A stretch of 64,000 nucleotides of DNA from the NCBI RefSeq assembly GCF_002407245.1, contig NZ_CP010683.1, positions 38,010-102,009 on the forward strand, read 5' to 3'. This stretch comes from Phaeobacter piscinae. Its GTDB lineage: Bacteria; Pseudomonadota; Alphaproteobacteria; Rhodobacterales; Rhodobacteraceae. This document shows, piece by piece, positions 36,574-45,471 of this stretch; position 1 is the stretch's first letter, and every line of letters starts with the position of its first letter. The notes below the pieces were generated by a model that was not told where the DNA came from, made no database searches, and saw only the letters and a list, made by a program, of their open reading frames with translations. The position numbers were made by a program, and so were the translations under genes.

Positions 36574-39500
36574 ATGATGTCGATTTCAAACGTCTCGGCC
36601 GGGGCGGCCGCAAGCGGCTACTACAAGCAGGAAGGTTATTACAAAGCGGGAACTGAGGAAGGCGAAAGAGCCGCCACCTGGTTCGGGAAGGCTGCGGAAG
36701 AAAACGGGCTGACCGGCTACGTCGATGACAGGCACTTTGCGCAGCTGCTCGATGGCGAAGCACCTGACGGAAAGCTGATGGGCCGCTACGTGAACGGCGA
36801 GCGCCAGCACCGCCCCGGTCTCGACCTCACCTTTTCTGCCTCCAAATCGGCCTCCGTTGCCGCTCTGGTGATTGGCGACAAACGCATTATTGGAGCCCAT
36901 GACGCCGCGGTGCGCGCGGCCATGACAGTGGTGGAAGAACGGTTTATTAAAACCCGTTTCCAGCAAGACGGGGAAATTGTCACGAAAAATGGGGAAGGCA
37001 TTATAGCGGGAATTTACCGTCACGACACTTCCCGTGCGCTTGATCCGAATTTGCACAGCCACGCCGTGATTGCAAATATGGTGAAAAACGAAAACGACGG
37101 ATACTCTGCTATCCGGAATGAAGCCATATACAAAAATCAAAAACTGATCACTGAAATCTACCGTTCCGACTTTGAAAACAGAATGGCGGATCTTGGTATA
37201 TCCACAGAGCGTGGAAAATACGGGGAGGTGAATATCCCCGAAATTTCTCAGGAGGTAACCGAAGCCTTTTCAAAGCGCCGACAGGAAATAATGAATGCGC
37301 TTGATCAAAAGGGGGCCGAATACTCTGCCGATACCGCCAGCAAGGCGGCCCTTGCCACACGCGCAGCGAAACACAAGGAAATCGACCGGGATGCGCTACG
37401 GGAAACCTGGCGTGCGGACGCACTCGCCGCCGGTCTTGGCCGGGATCAGCTGGACCTTGGCCGGATGGGTCACTCAGCCCCGCAGCCTGTGGTGCCACTC
37501 GATCAGCAGCGCCCGATCGATCCCCTCGCAGAACCCGGCCAGCCGTCCGGGGTGTTCGAGAAGGCCAAGGCCATGCTGTCCAGTGCTGCAGCCGTGGCTC
37601 GTTTGGAGACTGACCCCAGGCAGGCCGTAAACCGGGCCGTCGAACACATCAGCGAACGGGAATCCGCTTACAGCCGCGCTGATCTCACGGTGGCGGCAAT
37701 GCACTTCGCCTACCGTTCTGACTTCAAGGCGGTAGACGCGGAAATCAACCGGCAGATCAAGGCAGGTCGGCTGTTTGAAAGCGGTGAGGACGGTCAGATT
37801 TTGACCGACAAGGCATCTGTAGATCTTGAACGCTCTATTCTGGCCACTTGGCGGAAGGCAGAGAAGACCGGCGGCCTCGAACTCCCATCAGAACAAGGGC
37901 GCACCGGAGACAGCCTATTGGCCCGAAGACTGAGCGTTGTCCGTTCCCTGACCGACGGCCAGCGCGCCTCCATCGAAACCGCACTGACCGGAGAAGGGCG
38001 CTACGTCGGAATCCAAGGCTATGCAGGTACCGGTAAGACCTTCATGCTGGAAAGCACAAAGGAAGCCCTGACCCGCATGACACACTATGCTGGTCATAAC
38101 GGGTATGAGGTCAAGGGTTATGCTCCGAGCCACCAGGCGGTGAGTGAGCTGACCAAGGTTCTGGGGAGCGCCGAGACCTTGGCAAAGGTGGTAACGGCCG
38201 AGCGCCACCACCCGCAGGACGTGGACAATAGCAAGACCATCCTTGTTGTCGATGAAGCCTCGATGGTGTCCGCCCAGGACATGCGCAGCTTCATGGACTA
38301 CGCGGAGCGCACCGGCGCCCCGCGTGTCGTCTTTGTAGGGGATGTCCAGCAGCTTGATGCGGTTGCCGCCGGTCAGCCCTTCGCACAGATGCAGAAAGCA
38401 GGCATGCGCACCGCGGTCATTGATGAGATCCGCCGCCAGCGGAACGATGATCTGAAGGCAGCGGTCTACCACTCGATCCGTGGAGAAATCACATCGGCCT
38501 TTGGTCGGCTGGAGGACAATGTGCTGAAGGTCGATGATCCCCGCCAGGAAGCTGCAGAAAGTTTCCTCGCTCTCACCCCGGCCGAGCGGCAGGGCACCCG
38601 GATCCTCACCCTCACCAACGCGGCCCGCGCTGAAATAAATGAGGCAGTGCGCGAAGGCCTCCGGCAGGAAGGCCGCATCGCCTCCGATGAGGTCAAAGTG
38701 AACGGCCTGTTGAACCGCCAGCTCACCGAGGCAATGCTTGCCGACGCCCGCAGCTACGCCCCCGGCGATGTCGTCATGTCCGTGGCGACAAGCAAAGAAT
38801 ACGGCCTCAAAAAGAACGGTCTCTATGTGGTCCGGGAAGCCGATCACAGGGGCAATAAGCTGACCATTGAGCATGAGGAAACCGGTGTTCGGACCACCCT
38901 GCCCCTGGCTGCAAAATTCAATCAGCGGGAGCTTGGAAAGGCGCTGGTGGCCTATGAGCGCGAGGCCCGTGGCATGGCTGAAGGCGACCAGGTTCGGTTC
39001 CGGATCACAGACCCGGAAAGCGGCATCAAGAACGGTTTGCGGGCAGAAATCAAATCAACCAACGGTGGAGTAATCGAGGCCGAAACGCAGAAGGGATCGC
39101 GCATCGCCATTCCCGCTGACAGCCTCGCAGCTCGCGGCTTGGAACACGACTACGCAGCCACCGCGCACGCGGTCCAGGGCGAGTCCGTAGACAGGGTGAT
39201 TGTGGCGATGCGCTCCACCGAAAGGCTGGCGACCCAGAAGAGTTTCTACGTGGAAATCAGCCGGGCACGGGATGAAGCGATGCTGCTGACGGAAGATCCG
39301 GACCGGTTGTCCAAGACCATCGAGAACGAAACCGGGATCCGCCAGACCGCTCTTGATGCCTGGCTTGACGGTCGTCTCGCTGGCGCGCGCTCGCGGCAGC
39401 AGGAAGAGGAGAAAGCTCGCGAAGAACCACAAGAAAAGCCCGAGGCAGTGAAGGAACAAGAGACCAAGGATAGAGAGCCGGAGACACCTACCCTGCCCGG

Positions 39501-39579
39501 CCTCTTCGACGAGAAAATTAAAGAAGTTGAAAAGCAGGCAGAAATCCTCCTGCAGCGAGATAAGGAAATCGAACGATGA
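36574..39579 (+). CDS. traI: MobF-family relaxase-helicase (TrwC/TraI type)
   Basis: A protein of about 1000 residues that nicks oriT and unwinds plasmid DNA for transfer. The relaxase domain (about 1-300) has the catalytic tyrosine pairs Tyr16-Tyr17 and Tyr22-Tyr23, and the three-histidine metal site in HDTSRALDPNLHSHAVIAN (His150, 161, 163). The helicase domain is of the RecD2 type, with Walker A GYAGTGKTFM, Walker B VVDEASMVS and the late HAVQGESVDRV. The tail is a charged coiled coil. The start is ATG 36574 (or 36577). Its stop overlaps the next gene's start (ATGA). Confidence 0.95.
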   Translation: MMSISNVSAGAAASGYYKQEGYYKAGTEEGERAATWFGKAAEENGLTGYVDDRHFAQLLDGEAPDGKLMGRYVNGERQHRPGLDLTFSASKSASVAALVIGDKRIIGAHDAAVRAAMTVVEERFIKTRFQQDGEIVTKNGEGIIAGIYRHDTSRALDPNLHSHAVIANMVKNENDGYSAIRNEAIYKNQKLITEIYRSDFENRMADLGISTERGKYGEVNIPEISQEVTEAFSKRRQEIMNALDQKGAEYSADTASKAALATRAAKHKEIDRDALRETWRADALAAGLGRDQLDLGRMGHSAPQPVVPLDQQRPIDPLAEPGQPSGVFEKAKAMLSSAAAVARLETDPRQAVNRAVEHISERESAYSRADLTVAAMHFAYRSDFKAVDAEINRQIKAGRLFESGEDGQILTDKASVDLERSILATWRKAEKTGGLELPSEQGRTGDSLLARRLSVVRSLTDGQRASIETALTGEGRYVGIQGYAGTGKTFMLESTKEALTRMTHYAGHNGYEVKGYAPSHQAVSELTKVLGSAETLAKVVTAERHHPQDVDNSKTILVVDEASMVSAQDMRSFMDYAERTGAPRVVFVGDVQQLDAVAAGQPFAQMQKAGMRTAVIDEIRRQRNDDLKAAVYHSIRGEITSAFGRLEDNVLKVDDPRQEAAESFLALTPAERQGTRILTLTNAARAEINEAVREGLRQEGRIASDEVKVNGLLNRQLTEAMLADARSYAPGDVVMSVATSKEYGLKKNGLYVVREADHRGNKLTIEHEETGVRTTLPLAAKFNQRELGKALVAYEREARGMAEGDQVRFRITDPESGIKNGLRAEIKSTNGGVIEAETQKGSRIAIPADSLAARGLEHDYAATAHAVQGESVDRVIVAMRSTERLATQKSFYVEISRARDEAMLLTEDPDRLSKTIENETGIRQTALDAWLDGRLAGARSRQQEEEKAREEPQEKPEAVKEQETKDREPETPTLPGLFDEKIKEVEKQAEILLQRDKEIER

Positions 39580-40067
39580 GTGAGACACAGCAGAACCTCC
39601 GTGTCCGGCTTGGACCGGTCGCAAGCGCCCTGATCGAAGGCAGCAATGAAAACCGGCAAGAGGCGCTGGACCGCGCTATCACGGACCTGCAGGAAAGGGC
39701 CGGGAACGGTGCCTGCGCACGAGGTGATCAAGCTTCAGAAACCGACCCACTGCAAGGGCTAGAAAGCCGGATTGAGGCCCAAGGGGAACTCCTGTCGGCG
39801 CTACGGTTCTCAGTTATGAAAGAGATGCAGATGATCCGCTTGCTCATCGCCTCCCTCATGTCGAAGTCGGACGCGAGCCAGCAACAGCTCCTCTCATTTG
39901 CTACCGAAGCGGTGGAGACGTTGCGGCGTGACACCAGCCTGGTCCTGGAGAAAGAGCACGCAAACCTTGCCAGCCAAGAGGCCGCATTCCAGGATGCGAT
40001 CCGGCGTGAAATGCAGCAGGGCAGCGACGGCTTGGAGCGCGAGGCAGAGGCGGAGATCGAGCGATGA
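39576..40067 (+). CDS. Coiled-coil protein of the transfer operon
   Basis: A 163-residue protein with long predicted helices (about 70-163, rich in Glu, Gln and Arg) and no membrane segment. It overlaps both neighbours by ATGA, so it is translated with the relaxase. I recognise no family; a relaxosome accessory or assembly role is a guess from position. Confidence 0.7.
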   Translation: MSETQQNLRVRLGPVASALIEGSNENRQEALDRAITDLQERAGNGACARGDQASETDPLQGLESRIEAQGELLSALRFSVMKEMQMIRLLIASLMSKSDASQQQLLSFATEAVETLRRDTSLVLEKEHANLASQEAAFQDAIRREMQQGSDGLEREAEAEIER

Positions 40068-41221
40068 ACGAGATAGGGACAACTCCGATTTTGCCGGGCC
40101 AGAGCTGGCCCGAGGCCTGGGCCACGCTGGGCCAGAGCCGGGCCACAGCCGGGCCAGAGGCAATTTCGGCCCTTAAAAATAGGGCGTCACAAGGTGCTGC
40201 CACTATCAAATTGACAAAATGCCAATTTTGGCAATTAAATCAGCGCCTTGCGCTGATTGCAGCTTTGCTGCGTGAGGTGTGGACCTTCTATGAGGACCGA
40301 AGGGCCGAATTGGGCGTAGCTGGCCCGACCCATCAGGGAGGGCTGAGCCAAAAGCCCGCATATGGAGCGGCGCAAAGCGCTTCAATTCCTCTCTGCGGTC
40401 AGAGGCCCCGGACTGCCCTTTCGGCCCTCCTGATGGCGCTCCTGGCTCCTGCGGCTGTCTGTGCCGGAGACTGGTCCAGCTCTGGCAGCTTCGACGTGAA
40501 AGAGACCACTGAAATCCGTGAAAGTCTGGCCTCGGCTCCGGCTTCCTCCCAGGTCGGCTGGAACTTCGCCACGAGGGAAAGTGAGTGGGTTGCCCTCGAT
40601 GCCTTTGAGCGCTCTCGGCCGGGAAAGCAGCGCCCGACCCCGGCCACTTTCCGCCTTCCCTCCGGCTCCGATGTCGAGCAGCTGTTTGCCCTCATCGCCT
40701 TTGCTGAAGCTCCCGGCGGACGCTACGACGCGATCCATCACGGTGCCAAGGTGAAGCCCGGCAAGAAACCCTCGCAGATGACCCTGGCGGAAATCTACAC
40801 CTGGATCGACCGCACGCCGGGCCAGCCCCATGCCATCGGGAATTTCCAGATCATACCTTCGACTTTGCTTAACTTGCAGAAACGTCTCGGCCTGTCAGAC
40901 GGAACCCGGTTCAGTCGGGAGACACAGAACCGTATGGCCGCGCTTCTGATTTCGGACGCCGGGTATCAGAAGTTCGCAGCTGGCCGGATGTCACGTTCCA
41001 AATTCATGGACAACCTGGCGCGCATTTGGGCTGGCCTTCCGCTGGTGTCCGGCAGGTCCGCCTATCATGGGTATGCTGGAAACCGCGCAACCATCACGCG
41101 GGCATTCTATAGCGAGCAGATGGAAAGGATCTTTGGCACGGGAAAAGCCTGGACAGCGGCTGCATCCCAGGCACCACGAACGCGGGCACTCTCCGCGGGA
41201 TGGACAGGTCTGGGACAATGA
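40064..41221 (+). CDS. GH104-like muramidase (lambda R type) of the transfer operon
   Basis: The C-terminal 180 residues resemble lambda R-type lytic transglycosylases: LIAFAEAPGGRYDAIHHGAK with the candidate catalytic Glu, AIGNFQIIPSTLLNLQKRLG, and ARIWAGLPLVSGRSAYHG. Such enzymes open peptidoglycan for conjugation machines. A signal-peptide-like segment (LSALLMALLAPAAVCAGDW) lies only at residues about 118-136. The first 110 residues are low-complexity and encoded by GGGCCAG-type repeats, so the true start may be downstream of 40064 even though that ATG overlaps the previous stop. A promoter-like palindrome is found inside this leader (40211-40239). Confidence 0.75.
   Translation: MNEIGTTPILPGQSWPEAWATLGQSRATAGPEAISALKNRASQGAATIKLTKCQFWQLNQRLALIAALLREVWTFYEDRRAELGVAGPTHQGGLSQKPAYGAAQSASIPLCGQRPRTALSALLMALLAPAAVCAGDWSSSGSFDVKETTEIRESLASAPASSQVGWNFATRESEWVALDAFERSRPGKQRPTPATFRLPSGSDVEQLFALIAFAEAPGGRYDAIHHGAKVKPGKKPSQMTLAEIYTWIDRTPGQPHAIGNFQIIPSTLLNLQKRLGLSDGTRFSRETQNRMAALLISDAGYQKFAAGRMSRSKFMDNLARIWAGLPLVSGRSAYHGYAGNRATITRAFYSEQMERIFGTGKAWTAAASQAPRTRALSAGWTGLGQ
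40211..40239 (+). promoter_or_regulatory. Promoter-like site with 14-bp palindrome
   Basis: TTGACA at 40211-40216, then 17 bases containing the perfect palindrome TGCCAATTTTGGCA (40220-40233), then ATTAAA at 40234. It lies within the open frame of the muramidase gene and could give it a regulated promoter of its own. Confidence 0.45.
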
Positions 41222-41709
41222 CCGGCCGCTATGTGAAACCACCAATGTCCTTGGCTCACAGCAGACAGGCTGCTGGCTTCAAAAAATCTACCTTAAGAAG
41301 AGTGGAGCGGCGAGGATGGAAAGAACTAGACCGGCAGGACAAGTCACCGTCAGAGCGTTTGTATGATGCCGTCAAATCGGACATGCAGACAGCTGATTAT
41401 GCCCTGAAGGCCGCAGCTCTGATCTGTGTGGCTGGTACTCTCTCCCGAGGGGCGTTCATCGTTCTGAGGACCGCTAGCAATTTCTGGCACGTCATGCTTC
41501 CACTGGTAGGATTTGCGTGCAGCCTCGCACTATTTTTCTCTGCCGTCCAACTTATGGGTGCGTTTGCTCTGTCTCTGGACAAGGCAGGGAGATTGCGTGA
41601 ACTCCCACCGCTGGCAAAAACTGTTGCAGTCGGTTTCATTGCCTTACTTACAGGCGCGCTATGCTCTCTCGTGTGGATGGTCTGGATGGTCGGATTACGA
41701 ACTGTTTAG
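41218..41709 (+). CDS. Membrane protein of the transfer operon
   Basis: A 163-residue protein with three hydrophobic segments (about 62-80, 87-110, 132-155) after a basic N-terminus. Its ATG overlaps the muramidase stop (ATGA at 41218-41221), so it is probably coexpressed. No family is recognised. Confidence 0.7.
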   Translation: MTGRYVKPPMSLAHSRQAAGFKKSTLRRVERRGWKELDRQDKSPSERLYDAVKSDMQTADYALKAAALICVAGTLSRGAFIVLRTASNFWHVMLPLVGFACSLALFFSAVQLMGAFALSLDKAGRLRELPPLAKTVAVGFIALLTGALCSLVWMVWMVGLRTV

Positions 41710-41930
41710 CCCCGCTTCCACACCAGGTATTCGTCCAGCGTTCGGAAAAACTCACCGGACCTGATCCCGAGCAGGAAGAGAAAATACACGGCAACAAAGA
41801 GCCCAGACCAGACGCCGAAAATCGAGGCCCAGGACACGGTCAGAAAAAAGAGTGCGCAGTGTAGTGTCAGCTGCCCCTCCATAGCTTGGGGTGCCTCGGC
41901 CGGAAGCCGGGGCGACTCTGACTGTAACAC
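41706..41930 (-). CDS. Small membrane protein, convergent with the transfer operon
   Basis: Up to 74 residues with one or two hydrophobic helices (HCALFFLTVSWASIFGVW, FVAVYFLFLLGI). Its stop overlaps the end of the previous gene by a few bases. No family is recognised. The start could be the internal Met (MEGQLTL). Confidence 0.4.
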   Translation of the reverse strand: MLQSESPRLPAEAPQAMEGQLTLHCALFFLTVSWASIFGVWSGLFVAVYFLFLLGIRSGEFFRTLDEYLVWKRG

Positions 41931-42090
41931 GTTTCCGATTAATTTTCTGGACCGGCCTTGCTACACCGCAATTGGCAGTCGATCTTCCTGACCAACCTGC
42001 AGAGCTATCCAGAGCACTGCGGGCGACTCGGGCGGTGCAGACTTCAAGGGCTGTGAGCAAACCGCTCCATCAGACCGAGCTCGAAATGAA

Positions 42091-42125
42091 AAGGCCAAGG
42101 TGTTTATGAACACCTCGGCCTCTTG
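42091..42125 (-). terminator. Terminator after the H-NS gene
   Basis: On the minus strand, GGCCGAGGTGTT, a 4-base loop and AACACCTTGGCC (one mismatch) are followed by TTTTC. It lies 45 bases after the H-NS stop. Confidence 0.7.
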
Positions 42126-42169
42126 CTGTCTTCTGGTAGGAGCAGGAAATCTTGAGCCTGGTCAGTTCG

Positions 42170-42487
42170 TCAATTGATTTCCAGGTCTGTAAGGTCAGCT
42201 CCGCCCTGCAGCACCTCGTTGATCCATTTGGGTTTGCGCCCCCTGCCCGTCCAAGTTTGGTCAGGGTTCATAGGGTTTCTGTATTTTGGGACAGCCTTCC
42301 CTTTCAGTCTCTTCACTGCTGACGGGAAAACGTCCTCCAGTGAAAATCCGAATTGACCTACGGCCTTTTCCGCCGCCAGACGCGCCTCCCTCAGATCTTC
42401 TTTTTGCCGCGCTTCAATCGCGTTTGCCAGATCAGTCTGCAACTGCTTCAATTCGGCAGACGACATTGCGTTCAAATCCATTGCCAT
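42170..42487 (-). CDS. H-NS/HvrA-family nucleoid protein
   Basis: A protein of about 105 residues with an N-terminal oligomerisation coiled coil (SSAELKQLQTDLANAIEARQ) and the C-terminal AT-hook-like motif YRNPMNPDQTWTGRGRKPKW, the classic H-NS DNA-binding loop. Plasmid-borne H-NS proteins often silence plasmid and cargo genes to reduce host cost. Start at 42487 or 42481. Single gene with its own terminator. Confidence 0.93.
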   Translation of the reverse strand: MAMDLNAMSSAELKQLQTDLANAIEARQKEDLREARLAAEKAVGQFGFSLEDVFPSAVKRLKGKAVPKYRNPMNPDQTWTGRGRKPKWINEVLQGGADLTDLEIN

Positions 42488-42565
42488 TCCTATAACTTTG
42501 CCTCTGGTGCGCACCGAATAGTTTATCGATTAAAAAAAATCCAGAATATCCTTGCACGCAGAAAA

Positions 42566-42952
42566 CTAGCTGCACCAACTATGTCTCCGGCCTCCGCTAT
42601 ATGGGCGTGCTAATCCTTCAGAAATCAGAATATTGCCCAGGTCGTGCCCATGCAGAAAAATACGGGCAAGCCCCCTCCCATATTTATCCCGGCCAGGAAG
42701 CACTATGAAATCGACCGTTCCGGCATCCCTCACCAGTTGGCGAGCACGGCGTGTCGCTTCATCGCCAAGGGCTTTTTCATACTGGCACCGCGGCTTGTAT
42801 GTTTCTGGGGTGTCGTAACCCACAAGCCGGAACCGATCGTTTCCAACGTCGGCGGTGTCACCATCGATTAGATAGATGTCCTGACTGTTTAAGGGTGCCG
42901 CCTGGGCGGTGGTTGTCGAGACAAGGAATAATGCAAGAAAAGTGAATTTCAT
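42566..42952 (-). CDS. Secreted thermonuclease-family (SNase) protein
   Basis: A 128-residue protein with a signal peptide (FLALFLVSTTTAQAA) and a staphylococcal-nuclease fold: IDGDTADVGNDRFRLVGYDT, PETYKPRC, and the Arg-containing DKYGRGLARIFL. Catalytic Asp and Arg positions are present. It should act in the periplasm or outside on DNA or RNA. Similar genes are common near conjugation loci. Confidence 0.88.
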   Translation of the reverse strand: MKFTFLALFLVSTTTAQAAPLNSQDIYLIDGDTADVGNDRFRLVGYDTPETYKPRCQYEKALGDEATRRARQLVRDAGTVDFIVLPGRDKYGRGLARIFLHGHDLGNILISEGLARPYSGGRRHSWCS

Positions 42953-42994
42953 TTTGAGACCTAGGAAGCATTTAGACAGTAGTGGTGCGTACGA

Positions 42995-43519
42995 TCAGCG
43001 GGCTTTAGAAATCACCCCGTCTGTCCGGATCGCCGCGAAGTCTGAGGCTGTTCGCCTGGACATCTCCACCCCGTCTCCTGACATCATCGCTTCGACGTCA
43101 TCTGTCACTTTGATCACGGAACCGTCGGCCTCGATGGCTGTTAGATCTCCATCCCGTGTGTGAGAAACAGACCCATCAGCTGCAATGCGGATCCACGCGC
43201 CGTTGACCTGGACAGCAACCTCGTAATCATCGACCTTGATCCCCTGCCATCCTTGAGCTGGATCCCGGCGTAGGACTATTTGATCTGGGCGCAGTTTGAT
43301 TTGCACGTCGCCGTTTTCAGTTTGGTCAGACGCTTTGACCACCACGAACGCCTCTTGCTCTGCCGGATCCCGGTGAATAGAGGCGTTGCCATTTCTGGGC
43401 GGCCACAGTTTCGCTGCCTCCCGCTGGTTTCCAGACTGATCCCTGTGAAACCCGATGTACATCTGCGCCGAACGCCAAGTCCGGCTCAATCCTTCAGACA
43501 ACATGTTCATGACTGCCAA
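42995..43519 (-). CDS. Hypothetical protein next to vapBC
   Basis: A 174-residue protein with no known domain that I can name. The C-terminal half is beta-rich with repeated ADGSV/EADGSV-like units (AADGSVSHTRDGD, EADGSVIKVTDD). Its start overlaps the end of vapC, so it may be cotranscribed with the toxin-antitoxin pair. Confidence 0.6.
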   Translation of the reverse strand: MAVMNMLSEGLSRTWRSAQMYIGFHRDQSGNQREAAKLWPPRNGNASIHRDPAEQEAFVVVKASDQTENGDVQIKLRPDQIVLRRDPAQGWQGIKVDDYEVAVQVNGAWIRIAADGSVSHTRDGDLTAIEADGSVIKVTDDVEAMMSGDGVEMSRRTASDFAAIRTDGVISKAR

Positions 43520-43899
43520 TCCTCATACAGCAAGCCCGGGACTCTGCGAAACTCTTTGACGTTGTGGGTGATCAGCACCAAAGACCGGGAAACCGCCTGC
43601 CCCGCAATCAGCACATCATAGGGGCCAATCGGATTGCCCTGCCGTTTCAGCTCTGCCCGGATCTCGCCTGCCGCCCTGCCGTCGCTTTCTGAGAAATCCA
43701 GAACTTCAAACCGAAGCGCCTCAATGCGTGCAAGGTTGGCGTCAACCTTCTGGCTCTTATAAGCGCCGAAATACAGCTCGTGCATCACAACAGACGGGAC
43801 GCCAAAGTCCCTGGGCGCGAATTCGGAAAGCCGCTCGATGACATTGCTGTTTCCAGCGATGATGGCGATGATAGCATTGGTGTCGAGCAGGAACTTCAT
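43507..43899 (-). CDS. vapC: VapC toxin (PIN-domain ribonuclease)
   Basis: A 130-residue PIN-domain protein. The acidic residues are in place: Asp6 (LLDTNAI), Glu41 (VVMHELYFGAY), and Asp in IGPYDVLIAGQA. VapC toxins cleave specific RNAs such as initiator tRNA. Its ATG overlaps the vapB stop (ATGA), the usual layout. Likely a plasmid stability module. Confidence 0.93.
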   Translation of the reverse strand: MKFLLDTNAIIAIIAGNSNVIERLSEFAPRDFGVPSVVMHELYFGAYKSQKVDANLARIEALRFEVLDFSESDGRAAGEIRAELKRQGNPIGPYDVLIAGQAVSRSLVLITHNVKEFRRVPGLLYEDWQS

Positions 43900-44162
43900 T
43901 CGAAAACGTCCAGTCCTGGCCGGTCTTGCTGCGGCACTTCTTCAGTTGCTGCATCCACAGCATCTTGATCCAAAGGCCCGAGTTCGTGCAGCTCCTTCAG
44001 CCACCCCCAGCCCTCTTCGATCGGCTCCAGGATGACTTTGCCGCCCTCCGCCCGAATACGGACTTCATCGGTGCTGAAACGAAATTCCTTAGGAAGCCGC
44101 ACCGCCTGGGAACGACCTGTCATGAAAACCTTTGCTCTCGATGGTTCAGTGGTATTTGGCAT
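43896..44162 (-). CDS. vapB: VapB antitoxin (AbrB-type)
   Basis: An 88-residue antitoxin with an N-terminal swapped-hairpin AbrB fold (AKVFMTGRSQAVRLPKEFRF) and a C-terminal toxin-binding tail. The start is Met 44162 with AAGAGGGG upstream, rather than the longer frame from 44201. An AT-rich imperfect palindrome at about 44177-44200 is the likely operator for autorepression. Confidence 0.92.
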   Translation of the reverse strand: MPNTTEPSRAKVFMTGRSQAVRLPKEFRFSTDEVRIRAEGGKVILEPIEEGWGWLKELHELGPLDQDAVDAATEEVPQQDRPGLDVFE

Positions 44163-44442
44163 CGCGCGCCCCTCTTGATATGTACCAATAATATATACCA
44201 ACTGCCAGAGAACTCAAGCAACAACGCTCTTAAGAGTGTGGAAATATCGTCATTTCTCAGCAAACCGACAGATCCAAAACTCTAGAAAGTTCGCACCACC
44301 CGGTGAGGAATCTGGTATGTCGCTGGAGTCTCAGGCTTCAACCGATCATCAGGGCGATATTCACCTCTGTGTCCTCCTCGGGTAAACACTGATAGAGAAG
44401 GAAGGGATCCTACCCTGAACATCTCACTAGCGGCACGGATGA

Positions 44443-45132
44443 ATGACACAAACACGATTTAGATGCAGGCATTGTGGAAAGCTTTCATCTGGTCGCAGAC
44501 CACAAACAGGCCGTTTTGCTACAGATTGGTCCTTTCGCTACCCTCGGCTCCACAAAATTGACGGCAGGGTATGCCCAGGGGTTTACGAAGAAGCCGATTG
44601 GGTAGGCCCATTTGCCGCCAAGGAAAGAGGGCCGGAACGAATCCCGCGAGATATCGAGACCACCACTGTAGGTCCGAACCCACCATTTGGATTGATGGTT
44701 GCCAGTGATCTCATGAAGTACCGTAAGGGAAAGGGAGCTGGCCGGTGTAGTTCTTTCGCAACCCTCCCCCCAAATTTGTCCTACTATCCAGATCAATACA
44801 TAGAAGGCTGGCAAGATGGCAGAGACGAGAAACATTGGATTAGGACTTCAAAGAAGGAGCGCCGTGAAGAGATTTCCCAGTCTCGCAAAATGTTTCAGAG
44901 CTTCCTAACGATCAAGGAAGAGCTTCACCAACGAGGCTCCAGCTTCAAAGAAATCGGGCGTGATCTTGGTTTCTCGCCGGGCATAGTTCGCGATACGGCC
45001 ATGGGGCTCAGAATGAATGCTAGTGTTGCCGAAGCGATTTCACAAAGACTTGGCGAACCGAAATCGGAAATTTGGCCTTACTACTACCGTGACAATGAAC
45101 AGAAGCTGAAGCGCAAGCCGATTAAGCAATAG
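44443..45132 (+). CDS. Zinc-ribbon protein with Ner-like helix-turn-helix
   Basis: A 229-residue protein. The N-terminus has a CxxC pair (FRCRHCGKLSSGRRP) and a later Cys that suggest a zinc ribbon. The C-terminal 60 residues read LHQRGSSFKEIGRDLGFSPG and AEAISQRLGEPKSEIWPYYY, the pattern of the Mu Ner/Nlp DNA-binding family. It is probably a transcription regulator; its target is unknown. It is the only plus-strand gene in a minus-strand stretch. Confidence 0.65.
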   Translation: MTQTRFRCRHCGKLSSGRRPQTGRFATDWSFRYPRLHKIDGRVCPGVYEEADWVGPFAAKERGPERIPRDIETTTVGPNPPFGLMVASDLMKYRKGKGAGRCSSFATLPPNLSYYPDQYIEGWQDGRDEKHWIRTSKKERREEISQSRKMFQSFLTIKEELHQRGSSFKEIGRDLGFSPGIVRDTAMGLRMNASVAEAISQRLGEPKSEIWPYYYRDNEQKLKRKPIKQ

Positions 45133-45166
45133 CCCTTCAGTCCGAGAGGAAGTGACGTTGCGAGTT

Positions 45167-45460
45167 CTAATGCCGCCAATTTTTCCGGCCATACTTCCGA
45201 CCGGCGACAGTTAGACGGTCATGTCCATCTATCGGCACGTCCTCATGAACAAGGCGGCCGTCTCTGTCGATCCGGTAGATACTGGCAGTCGTGTCATCGC
45301 ACCCGAAGCCGTAGATCACAAACTGCCAATCCCCCCTGCCCTGCTCGCGGACCTGGTAGTATCCCCCGAAGTTTCGGCACTGGTATTCCCCGGCCCACCA
45401 TTGCGCGCCAGGCATTGCTTTTTCTGTCTCGGTCATTGGAATGAGATCAAGCTGGCTCAT
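45167..45460 (-). CDS. Hypothetical protein, 97 residues
   Basis: No family recognised. It is Trp/Tyr-rich (WWAGEYQCRNFGGYYQVREQ), small and soluble. Last gene of a four-gene minus-strand set of small unknown proteins (46354 to 45167), 11 bases after its neighbour. Confidence 0.6.
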   Translation of the reverse strand: MSQLDLIPMTETEKAMPGAQWWAGEYQCRNFGGYYQVREQGRGDWQFVIYGFGCDDTTASIYRIDRDGRLVHEDVPIDGHDRLTVAGRKYGRKNWRH

Positions 45461-45471
45461 GACTGGCCTCC

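Noticed and set aside
37915..38874. 319-codon minus-strand open frame inside the relaxase gene
   Set aside because: Opposite a clear helicase domain; no family features.
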